Shown piece after piece: positions 42,978 through 50,514 of a DNA stretch of 64,000 nt; the stretch's first letter is position 1; every line of letters begins with the position of its first letter. The stretch covers positions 299,218 to 363,217 of the forward strand of contig JASBTF010000002.1 of NCBI GenBank assembly GCA_030148545.1, in the 5' to 3' direction. The notes beneath the pieces are model-generated. The model did not search any database and was not told the DNA's origin. It saw nothing but the letters and a program-made list of their open reading frames with translations. Both the position numbers and the translations under genes were made by a program. The stretch is from Pseudomonadota bacterium. Lineage in GTDB: Bacteria; Pseudomonadota; Alphaproteobacteria; UBA2136; JASBTF01.

Positions 42978-44102
42978 ATGCAACGTCTTCTGCGCGCGTT
43001 TAAACGGCACCTCACTCGGCACGATGCCATTTTGGTTATCGGCTTTTTAGCGCTGTTGTTAGGCGGGTTGTTGGCGCAGTCCAGTGCATCGCTCGCTGTG
43101 GGGCCGGAATATGGCGTGGGTAGTTATTATTTTTTCCAACGTCAGCTGATGTTTGCTTTGTTGGGCTTGGTGCCCGCTACGGTGTTGGCGCTGCTACCGC
43201 ACCGTTGGCTCAAGTGGTTGTGTGTGCCGGGTGTGGTTGTTGGATTTGCCCTGCTGGTGGCTACGTTGTTTATGGGGAGCAGTGCCAAAGGCGCATCTCG
43301 CTGGTTGGATTTTGGCTTTTTTAATTTACAACCGTCGGAGCTACTCAAGCCATTCCTGTTTCTTGCTGTTGCGTTAGTTTTGCAAAGCCCAAAAATACCT
43401 GCCCAACGGCGTGGTTTGGTTATTAGCTTAGGGCTGCTTGCTATGGTGCTGGGTGTGCTGGTATTGCAGCCCGATGTTTCTACAGGCTTGCTCATTGTTG
43501 TTGCTGGTGGCGCCCAGTTGTGGGTGGGTGGCTTGCCGTGGTTATGGTTGTTTGGCCTGCTTGGTTTGGGCGGTGGTGTTGGTTTTGCGCTGTATTCGTT
43601 ATTGCCGCACGTTGCCAGCCGTGTAGAACGTTTTTTAAACCCCGAGAGTGGTGATACCTACCAAATTGATGCCGCACGGGAGGCGTTCCTCAACGGTGGT
43701 TTGTTTGGCACTGGCCCGGGCGCTGGTACGGTAAAACACATCTTGCCCGATGCTCATACCGATTTTATTTTCGCGGTAATTGGTGAGGAGTTTGGGATTC
43801 TCATTGCTTTGCTATTACTTGTTGGCTTTTTGTTTGTGCTTGGCCGCGGCTACGTTTTGCTGTGGGCACGTGCCGAGCAACGCCAAGCAGACCGGTTTAT
43901 TATTGTTGCTGGTATTGGTCTGCTCACGGTTCTGTCGCTACAAGTTTTATTGAATATTGCCGTGGTGCTACACGTGATACCCACTACCGGTATGCCACTA
44001 CCATTCTTCAGTTATGGGGGTAGTGCGTTGTGGGGAAGCTTGCTAAATGCTGCATTGGTGATAAATTTAACCCGTGAAGAATCTCGACGTGTCCACCGAT
44101 AA
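42978..44102 (+). CDS. ftsW: septal peptidoglycan glycosyltransferase FtsW
   Basis: SEDS-family polymerase, 374 residues and about ten TM helices. Diagnostic blocks are KGASRWLDFGFFNLQPSELLKPFLFL, LQPDVSTGLLIVVAGGAQLWVGG, GLFGTGPGAGTVKHILPDAHTDFIFAVIGEEFG and IPTTGMPLPFFSYGGSALWGSLL. It works with FtsI. The stop is one base before the murG start. Confidence 0.97.
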   Translation: MQRLLRAFKRHLTRHDAILVIGFLALLLGGLLAQSSASLAVGPEYGVGSYYFFQRQLMFALLGLVPATVLALLPHRWLKWLCVPGVVVGFALLVATLFMGSSAKGASRWLDFGFFNLQPSELLKPFLFLAVALVLQSPKIPAQRRGLVISLGLLAMVLGVLVLQPDVSTGLLIVVAGGAQLWVGGLPWLWLFGLLGLGGGVGFALYSLLPHVASRVERFLNPESGDTYQIDAAREAFLNGGLFGTGPGAGTVKHILPDAHTDFIFAVIGEEFGILIALLLLVGFLFVLGRGYVLLWARAEQRQADRFIIVAGIGLLTVLSLQVLLNIAVVLHVIPTTGMPLPFFSYGGSALWGSLLNAALVINLTREESRRVHR

Positions 44103-44103
44103 A

Positions 44104-45213
44104 ATGCAACAGCCAACCGTAATTTTGGCCACAGGCGGCAGTGGTGGCCATATTTTCCCAGCGCTAGCTGTGGCGGAGGAGCTGCGTGAGCGTGGCTGGC
44201 AGTGCCAGTTTTTGTTGGGCGGTAGCAAGTTTAGTAATTTAGTTGAGCAAGCTGGCTTTCCGTATCATTCGCTCCCTGCGGCTAAATGGAGTGGGCGTAA
44301 TATTTTTATTAAAGCATGGTCACTCGTGGCGCTTACCCGTGCTGTGCTTACCGCTATTGGGCTTATTCACCAGCATCGTCCTACTGCTGTATTAGGTTAC
44401 GGTAGCTTTGCAACAGTAGCGTCTATTTTTGCAGCTAAGGTAACGGGCGTTGCCACGCTTATCCACGAGCAAAATGTATTGCCCGGTCGTGCCAATACGC
44501 TGCTTGCACGTGTGGTGGACCGTATTTTGGTGGCACACCCTGCTACCCAAACCCGTTTTAGCAAATCGCAGCAGCCACGGTTGCGTGTGGTGGGTAACCC
44601 TCTACGGCAAGATGTTGTGGGCGCAATTCCCCTAAAACGTAGCGAAAAACCACGCCAGTTGATGATTCTTGGTGGTAGCCAAGGTGCACGTATTCTTAGC
44701 CAAACGGTGCCACAGGCGGTGGCGCAGCTACCAGCAGAGGTACAACAAAATTTGGTGGTGGTACACCAAGCACGCCCCGAAGATGTGGAAGCCACGCGTG
44801 AGGCTTATGCCAATGTGCAGCTCGCCAGCTGCGTGGTGGAAAGCTTTTTTGATGATTTGCCACAGCACTTAGCACGCACGCACATTTTGGTGTCTCGCGC
44901 CGGTGCCCTTACAGTGAGCGAGGCAGCCAGCTTTGGTATTCCTAGTATTTTTGTACCGCTTAAATTGGCCGATAATCATCAGCAATTTAATGCCCAATTG
45001 TTTGAGGACGCAGGCGCCGGTGTGGTGCTAGACCAAGCTATGTTTAATGCTGAAACGCTGCTGCCGCACTTGCAGGCCTTGCTGACCGATGATGATCGTT
45101 TGAAAGACATGAGCAAAGCCGCCCACCGTTTAGCTGTGGTAGATGCTGCTGGCGCTGTGGGCGACGTGGTCGAGCGCGTTGCCGGCCGCGATATCTTCAG
45201 CCAAGCAGCATAG
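44104..45213 (+). CDS. murG: lipid II synthase MurG
   Basis: Transfers GlcNAc to lipid I at the inner membrane face. 369 residues from ATG 44104; the GTG at 44074 would overlap ftsW by 29 nt. Motifs are ILATGGSGGHIFPALAVAEELRERGW, IHEQNVLPGRAN, ILGGSQGARILSQTVP and RAGALTVSEAASFGIPSIFVPLKLADNHQQFNAQ. It is the last dcw gene here; murC, murB, ddl and ftsQAZ do not follow. Confidence 0.96.
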   Translation: MQQPTVILATGGSGGHIFPALAVAEELRERGWQCQFLLGGSKFSNLVEQAGFPYHSLPAAKWSGRNIFIKAWSLVALTRAVLTAIGLIHQHRPTAVLGYGSFATVASIFAAKVTGVATLIHEQNVLPGRANTLLARVVDRILVAHPATQTRFSKSQQPRLRVVGNPLRQDVVGAIPLKRSEKPRQLMILGGSQGARILSQTVPQAVAQLPAEVQQNLVVVHQARPEDVEATREAYANVQLASCVVESFFDDLPQHLARTHILVSRAGALTVSEAASFGIPSIFVPLKLADNHQQFNAQLFEDAGAGVVLDQAMFNAETLLPHLQALLTDDDRLKDMSKAAHRLAVVDAAGAVGDVVERVAGRDIFSQAA

Positions 45214-45244
45214 GCATTCTATTCAAAGAGTTGGTTTTTTACTG

Positions 45245-45329
45245 CGCCATCCCAAGGTCGCGGAGCTGCTTGGTTGGCGGAGATCCAGGACACTTCCTGG
45301 TGCCAAACACTGGCTTTGCCAGTGTTTGA
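45245..45329 (+). repeat. family-1 hairpin element, copy D
   Basis: CGCCATCCCAAGG start, middle hairpin CCAGGA-cact-TCCTGG, last hairpin AAACACTGGC-TTT-GCCAGTGTTT. The last stem differs at most positions from other copies yet pairs perfectly. It lies between converging murG and the 105-aa gene. Confidence 0.8.
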
Positions 45330-45335
45330 GCATTC

Positions 45336-45653
45336 TTAAAGTTCTTCTTCGTCAAGGTGAGGTTGGTGGCGTGTGGTGTAACAGCTTTCGTGCTCGGTCG
45401 TAACGGTGAGCTCCATCGCAATCGGCAGTACCGTATCGTAAAACACATCGCTCACCGTTGCAGCCCAGGCAGGCCAACCGGTGGTGTCGTCTACCCCCAC
45501 GCTTTCTAGCCATTGCTGAAAGTGAACAGGCTCCACCGTGGCGCGGTCGGGCGCGTAAACCAGTTCTACAGCTGTGCCGTGGTCTAGCGTGTAAGCCAAC
45601 GTAACCGATTGCTCAGATTCACTTGGCGGAAACGGGCGTGCTGTAAGCTTCAT
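45336..45653 (-). CDS. uncharacterised 105-residue protein after fliP
   Basis: Acidic, no signal peptide or TM. Residues include PSESEQSVTLAYTLDHGTAVELVYAPDRATVEPVHFQQWLESVGVDDTTGWPAWAATVSDVFYDTVLPIAMELTV. I do not recognise a family. It starts 4 nt after the fliP stop and so probably shares its transcript, which hints at a flagellar link but proves nothing. Confidence 0.65.
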   Translation of the reverse strand: MKLTARPFPPSESEQSVTLAYTLDHGTAVELVYAPDRATVEPVHFQQWLESVGVDDTTGWPAWAATVSDVFYDTVLPIAMELTVTTEHESCYTTRHQPHLDEEEL

Positions 45654-45657
45654 AAGG

Positions 45658-46428
45658 TTAAACTCTAAATGAGCCGACGAGTGCTTCGCTCAACAAATGC
45701 CAACCATCCACCAGTACAAAGAAGATGATTTTAAACGGCAGCGAGATAATCACCGGCGGTAGCATCATCATCCCCATCGACATGAGGATACTGGCCACTG
45801 TGAGGTCAATAATGAGGAAGGGCAGGAACAGCAAAAAGCCAATTTCAAACGCACGGCGCAGCTCGCTGATCATAAACGCTGGCACCAGTGCTTGTAGTGG
45901 CACCACTTGCAGAGCATCGCGGTCTTGGTCGCGTATTTCAGCAGCGCTGGCAGGGGCATCGCTGCTTTCTGGCATCATGCCCAAAAATAGGTCTAAGTCA
46001 CGTTCGGTAACATTGTCTAGCATGAACCCTTTAAACGGCGCCACGGTAGCGCTAAAGGCAACATCTTCGCTAATATCACCTTGCAGATAAGGGCCAATAC
46101 CACTGCGGTAGGCCGCTTCAAACGTGGGGGCCATAATAAAAGCTGTGAGGAACAATGCCAAGCTCACCATCACGGTGTTTGGTGGCGTGGTTTGCAGCCC
46201 CAAGGCGCTTCGCAAAAACGAGAACACCACCACAATACGGGTAAAGCTGGTCACCATCATCAGCACCGATGGCGCCAGAGACAGCACGGTAAGCAGCGTA
46301 ATCAGCTGGAAAATACGTTGCGGGCTCAACAGGTCGTCGGTAAGTACCAAGTTGAGCGGCCCAGCATCCTGCGCTATGGCACCAAGTGGTGTCATCAGTA
46401 ACATGGCAAGTAACAGGCGCAACATCAT
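45658..46428 (-). CDS. fliP: flagellar export gate protein FliP
   Basis: Core pore component of the flagellar type III export gate. 256 residues with a cleaved signal (MMLRLLLAMLLMTPLGAIA) and four TM helices. Blocks include LAPSVLMMVTSFTRIVVVFSFLRSALGLQTTPPNTVMVSLALFLTAFIM, LVPAFMISELRRAFEIGFLLFLPFLIIDLTVASILMSMGMMMLPPVIISLPFKIIFFVLVDGW. fliQ and fliR do not follow. It is coupled by four bases to the phosphatase gene. Confidence 0.97.
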   Translation of the reverse strand: MMLRLLLAMLLMTPLGAIAQDAGPLNLVLTDDLLSPQRIFQLITLLTVLSLAPSVLMMVTSFTRIVVVFSFLRSALGLQTTPPNTVMVSLALFLTAFIMAPTFEAAYRSGIGPYLQGDISEDVAFSATVAPFKGFMLDNVTERDLDLFLGMMPESSDAPASAAEIRDQDRDALQVVPLQALVPAFMISELRRAFEIGFLLFLPFLIIDLTVASILMSMGMMMLPPVIISLPFKIIFFVLVDGWHLLSEALVGSFRV

Positions 46429-46982
46429 GAGAGAGACTCTATCGTATAGTTACCATTTTGGTAACGGAAAATATGCGGTACGCAATTTTCTAGACCCGGG
46501 TTAATAGTGTCTAATGCCTCGGCCAATGCGCGAGAAAAGCCACCATGACCAACAAAAAGAACATTACCTTCGTACTGTGATAAGCCATTTTTAATGGTGC
46601 TACCAGCGCGCGCAACAAGGGTGTCCCATGGTTCTACACCCAGTCCCGTGCTGCGGTGGGCATCTTGCACTTTTGCAAAATTATATTTTTTGAGGGTATC
46701 GGCAATAAGCTGCCCTTCTAACTCCCCGCGTGACGCTTCTTGCAAGTTCTCTTCAACAGTAACAGGCATGTTTTTTAGCTCAGCAATGTGCTGCGCCGTG
46801 GTGAGAGCACGTTGCAAAGGGCTACTAATAATATGGTCAATCGCAATGCTTTGCAGTTGTTGTGCAGCCTGTTGGGCTTGTTGAATCCCTGTGGTGTTTA
46901 GCGGAATATCACTTTGGCCTTGGCAGCGACGTTCTACATTCCAGTCGGTTTGGCCGTGGCGAATGTAATAAAAGCTACGCAC
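46425..46982 (-). CDS. histidine phosphatase (phosphoglycerate mutase-like) between fliO and fliP
   Basis: 185 residues from a GTG that overlaps the fliO stop by 8 nt; the longer frame in the ORF track lies inside fliO. The catalytic RHG is in FYYIRHGQTDWNVERRCQGQSDIPLN, the second Arg/Glu set in SSPLQRALTTAQ and EASRGELEGQ, and the second His in LFVGHGGFSRAL. It belongs to the branch with GpmB/CobC/PhoE, whose substrates vary and cannot be told from sequence. The overlaps on both sides tie it to flagellar export genes. Confidence 0.9.
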   Translation of the reverse strand: MRSFYYIRHGQTDWNVERRCQGQSDIPLNTTGIQQAQQAAQQLQSIAIDHIISSPLQRALTTAQHIAELKNMPVTVEENLQEASRGELEGQLIADTLKKYNFAKVQDAHRSTGLGVEPWDTLVARAGSTIKNGLSQYEGNVLFVGHGGFSRALAEALDTINPGLENCVPHIFRYQNGNYTIESLS

Positions 46983-47265
46983 CTTTTTTGCCTTTCGTGT
47001 GGCTGAGCTGTACAGGGCTTTGGCCGCCCAAAATAATAAGGTGTTCTTCTGTGTCGCAAGCCAACAGTACCGCGCGGTGTTTGCCATCAATCAGGCGAGT
47101 TTCCAGCACACGCAAGCGCTTGTTTTTTACCTCGCCAGTGCCGGGCAGGGTGCCGCCACGCGCCTGCCACCATTTAAGCGTGGCCAAAAAAGCCAACAGC
47201 AAACCAGCAATAGCTAACAAACCACCAAGCCAGCGGATGAGTAGGTCGGGTGTTATTAAATCCAT
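46975..47265 (-). CDS. fliO: flagellar biosynthesis protein FliO
   Basis: 96 residues: one TM (LIRWLGGLLAIAGLLLAFLATLKWW) and a small cytoplasmic domain with RLRVLETRLIDGKHRAVLLACDTEEHLIILGG, the FliO pattern. It assists FliP assembly. It is upstream of fliP with a phosphatase gene in between. Confidence 0.85.
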   Translation of the reverse strand: MDLITPDLLIRWLGGLLAIAGLLLAFLATLKWWQARGGTLPGTGEVKNKRLRVLETRLIDGKHRAVLLACDTEEHLIILGGQSPVQLSHTKGKKGA

Positions 47266-47271
47266 GTGTTG

Positions 47272-47586
47272 TTACTTCCGGTTTTGTACGGTGCCATAGG
47301 CTTGTGCTGCCTGTAGTGTTTTAAGTACTTTGGTGTGGTTACCGCTTAAGCCTTGTTGAGCATTTTGCAGTGCTGTGGTTGCACGGGTAATACGCTCCAG
47401 CACTTTGGGCAGTTGTGGCGCTAAGGTGTTTTGTTCAGCCTCGGCCAGTTCAGTAAAGTTCTGTTGGCAATTTTGCAGCTGTGTTACCGCTTGTTCTAGC
47501 TGTTCGGCAGTTGTTTCTTTACCAGTTTGCTCCAGCACATTTAGCGCTTGGTCTACAGTTTCTAGCCATGTGGTTGCAGTGCTCAT
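47272..47586 (-). CDS. small helical protein in the fliO operon
   Basis: 104 residues, all helical with many Gln, Thr and Leu (WLETVDQALNVLEQTGKETTAEQLEQAVTQLQNCQQNFTELAEAEQ). The size, charge and helical content are like flagellar export chaperones (FliT/FlgN type), but there is no specific motif. Four-base overlap with flhX upstream, 6 nt to fliO downstream. Confidence 0.65.
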   Translation of the reverse strand: MSTATTWLETVDQALNVLEQTGKETTAEQLEQAVTQLQNCQQNFTELAEAEQNTLAPQLPKVLERITRATTALQNAQQGLSGNHTKVLKTLQAAQAYGTVQNRK

Positions 47587-47870
47587 GTAGTGGCTTTTCT
47601 ATTATTGTTTACTTTATATAGGTAAGCGAAAATTTCGGCGACAACGGCATAAAGTTCAAGCGGAATATGCGTATCTAGTTCTACTTTTTCCAACAAATCT
47701 ACTAAGTCAGCATCTTTATGGAGCGGAATGTCGTGCTCTTGCGCTAGCTCAATAATGCGTTCTGCTAAGTCGCGCTTACCCTTGGCACTCACGCGTGGTG
47801 CTGGGTCGGTCTCCCTATCAAATGTAAGGGCAACAGCTTTGCGAATAACAGGTGTTGTCATGCTTTGCAT
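47583..47870 (-). CDS. flhX: FlhX: free-standing FlhB C-terminal-domain homologue
   Basis: 95 residues matching the FlhB cytoplasmic domain after the NPTH cleavage site: AVALTFDRETDPAPRVSAKGKRDLAERIIELAQEHDIPLHKDADLVDLLEKVELDTHIPLELYAVVAEIFAYLYKV. FlhX proteins can partly replace the cleaved C-terminal piece of FlhB in substrate switching. ATG at 47858 (MTTP) is an alternative start. First gene of a minus-strand flagellar unit, divergent from fliK. Confidence 0.88.
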   Translation of the reverse strand: MQSMTTPVIRKAVALTFDRETDPAPRVSAKGKRDLAERIIELAQEHDIPLHKDADLVDLLEKVELDTHIPLELYAVVAEIFAYLYKVNNNRKATT

Positions 47871-47998
47871 TGTACATGTTCCAGAAAGTTAAGCAAATCC
47901 AACAAATGGCACAGTTGATGCATCTAAAAAATCATATTTCTGCGCGAAGGGGAGAGCGTGCGGCAATAATAAATTAGATAACAGAGAGCTGATTTAAG

Positions 47999-49747
47999 AT
48001 GACTGCTGCCCCAACTACCGTGCCTTCTAGTGCTATTCCAGGACAATTTGCTAGCCAACAAGCAGCAGGCACCAGTGCGGTTTTTGGTGGTGGTCGTGGC
48101 CAACCTGCACTACCTGGTTTGGGCGGGTTGCTAGGTCAGTTTTTGGCTGTTTTGCAGGCACGCTTAGGCACACCAGCCGAAGGTGCATTGCCAGCCAACG
48201 GCCAGCAACCACTGTTACCACATGGCCAACAACCGCTCGATATGGCAGCGCTGCCTTTGCAGGAAGGCCAATTGCCACTGCCAGCGTTGGACCAAGATTT
48301 ACTAAGTAAGCTATTCCCTGAAGGTGTAGACCTAAGCGCCCTAATGGGTGAGCAAGGTGCAGGTGCCCAAGCCGAGGCATTGCAAGTTGCGCATACTCAG
48401 TTGAGTGTGGTGATTACCGAAATTGAAGTTGCCATTACCCAGCTGCAAGAGCAGGGCATTAGTTTGGAAGTATTTGGCGATGCTAAAGAGCTTGCCGGTG
48501 CGCTAGAAAACTTGGGCATGCCAAGTAAGGATGCGCAAATCCAAGCCGTACGCATGACCGCCATGCTCGATGCTGTCGCCATTCAGTTGAGCGAAAAGGG
48601 TGGCGCGCAAGATCTACCATCGCTATTGCAGGCCGCTAAAGTAAGCGTGCAGCCGCAGGCTATTAAGTCGGTTCAAAAAGTTATTCATTACCGCCAAGTA
48701 AGCGTGCAGTACCAACAGGTGCAGCAGCAACAACCTATTGATGTGGTGGCGCAAGTACAGCGTGGTGAGCCGCTCATGGCAACATCCAGCTTGCAGCCAG
48801 CACCACAGGTTATGGCGCAACAAGCTGCGCCAGCAGTGGCCCAAGTGGTGGCCGATGTGGCAAAGCCAGTGCTACCAAATGGCCAGCATGCAAATGGCAT
48901 TGAATTTAAAGCACCGGTGGGTGAACAGCCGCAGTTGTCACAGGCACGTGCGGTGGAGCCAGTGGTGCCAAGCGTGGCGCAAACAGCAGCAGCCGATGTG
49001 GTGAAGCGCCCGGTAGACCCCATGGTCATGGAAAATGATTTTGTTAACATAACGCAGGCCCAAGCAAGCCCAGCAGGCCGTGTGGGTGAGATAAGCACCA
49101 ACCCAATTCAAATCGGTAATGGCGTAGAAGTTTTCCGCTGGACCAGTAACGCCCGTGGCATGGAGTTTTTACAGCGCGTAACCCCGCAAGAAGCATTGCC
49201 ACAAGCAGCGTTGGATCCAAACTTACAACAGCTAGAAGCCGAAGGTGATGCCGCACAAAGTAGTGGCGCAACATCTGCCATGGGTAACGCTAGTGCACGT
49301 ACCGCACAGGGCAGTACGCAGGTGAGCTTTAGCCACCTAATGAGCCGCGCTAACGTGGGTGGTCAGGTGCAAGTGAACATTCGTAACTTGGCACAACAAG
49401 GTGGTGGTGAAGTTAAAATTCAGCTCGATCCGCCAGAGCTTGGCCCAGTGAAAATTTCGCTACAAATTATTGATGGTTCCGTAAAAGGTATGATCTCCGC
49501 GACAAACCCAGATGTGATTGAACAAATGGCACGCGAATTGCACCATCTAAAACAAGGTTTGACCGACGCCGGACTTAACCTCGACCAAGAAGGTATTAGC
49601 TTCATGGTAGCCGAGGATGATGGCGACCAAGGCGGCCAGCAACAAGAGCAAGCAGAACAAAGTGATGCCGAAGCTCTACTAGCTGAAGCCGAGGAAAATG
49701 GCGAACCATGGCGTGACCCAGAACGTTTGCTGGACACCCACGCCTAG
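47999..49747 (+). CDS. fliK: flagellar hook-length control protein FliK
   Basis: 582 residues. The long Gln/Ala/Pro-rich N-terminal part acts as a ruler in the family. The C-terminal Flg_hook domain is at about 445-535: VQVNIRNLAQQGGGEVKIQLDPPELGPVKISLQIIDGSVKGMISATNPDVIEQMARELHHLKQGLTDAGLNLD, with the LxPPELG signature. It triggers the switch from hook to filament export. First of fliK-flgD-flgE. Confidence 0.93.
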   Translation: MTAAPTTVPSSAIPGQFASQQAAGTSAVFGGGRGQPALPGLGGLLGQFLAVLQARLGTPAEGALPANGQQPLLPHGQQPLDMAALPLQEGQLPLPALDQDLLSKLFPEGVDLSALMGEQGAGAQAEALQVAHTQLSVVITEIEVAITQLQEQGISLEVFGDAKELAGALENLGMPSKDAQIQAVRMTAMLDAVAIQLSEKGGAQDLPSLLQAAKVSVQPQAIKSVQKVIHYRQVSVQYQQVQQQQPIDVVAQVQRGEPLMATSSLQPAPQVMAQQAAPAVAQVVADVAKPVLPNGQHANGIEFKAPVGEQPQLSQARAVEPVVPSVAQTAAADVVKRPVDPMVMENDFVNITQAQASPAGRVGEISTNPIQIGNGVEVFRWTSNARGMEFLQRVTPQEALPQAALDPNLQQLEAEGDAAQSSGATSAMGNASARTAQGSTQVSFSHLMSRANVGGQVQVNIRNLAQQGGGEVKIQLDPPELGPVKISLQIIDGSVKGMISATNPDVIEQMARELHHLKQGLTDAGLNLDQEGISFMVAEDDGDQGGQQQEQAEQSDAEALLAEAEENGEPWRDPERLLDTHA

Positions 49748-49775
49748 AACAAAGAATTAACGAGAGAGCAAAGTA

Positions 49776-50477
49776 ATGACTGCTGTATCAAACCAAACAC
49801 CAAGTGCTGGCTCTGGCCTGTCTCAAGCGCAAAGCAGTGCTGCACTTCAGTCGGTAGACTTTGATACCTTTATTAAGTTGCTTGTGGCACAGCTGGAAAA
49901 CCAAGACCCACTAAACCCAATGGATGGTACTGAGTTTACTGCACAAATGGCTCAGTTTGCACAAATCGAACAACAGCTTTCTGCCAACAATTACTTAGAG
50001 CAAATTTCTCAACAGCAAAACTTTGGCGCCCAAACATTGGCGACCAGTTACATCGGTAAAGATGTATTGGCACCCGGCCATGAGTTCAGCATGACCGAAG
50101 GTGGCGGGCTAGATTTTGCTTACGACTTAGAAGCCGCCGCTTCTGATGTTCAAATTGAAATTTACACGCAAGATGGCACCTTGGTGAAAACCATTGATGG
50201 CGATAATGCGCCAGGCGTGAACTACATGAGCTGGGATGGCTTGGATGAAGATGGTAATCCAGCAGCCTCCGGTGATTACAAAATGATTCTTTCTGCTGTA
50301 GATGGCGAAGGGGAAAAACTCGTAGCTGAACCATATGTGTATGGCTATGCCCTAGGTGTATCTGGCGGTGCAGGTAATTTGCAACTCAGCTTGGCCGATG
50401 GCCGCGATGCAGATTTTGAGGATATCGTCTCGGTACGTGTGCGCTTTGTACAGTCCGGCGGCGAGAGTGAAAGTTAA
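49776..50477 (+). CDS. flgD: flagellar hook cap protein FlgD
   Basis: 233 residues. N-terminal FlgD signature FDTFIKLLVAQLENQDPLNPMDGTEFTAQMAQFAQIEQQLSANNYLEQI. A Tudor/FnIII-like core follows with NYMSWDGLDEDGNPAASGDYKMIL. It caps the growing hook and is then discarded. It lies between fliK and flgE with short gaps. Confidence 0.96.
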   Translation: MTAVSNQTPSAGSGLSQAQSSAALQSVDFDTFIKLLVAQLENQDPLNPMDGTEFTAQMAQFAQIEQQLSANNYLEQISQQQNFGAQTLATSYIGKDVLAPGHEFSMTEGGGLDFAYDLEAAASDVQIEIYTQDGTLVKTIDGDNAPGVNYMSWDGLDEDGNPAASGDYKMILSAVDGEGEKLVAEPYVYGYALGVSGGAGNLQLSLADGRDADFEDIVSVRVRFVQSGGESES

Positions 50478-50514
50478 ACCAACGTAAAATAATTAACGAA
50501 AAGGGAGCAATATC

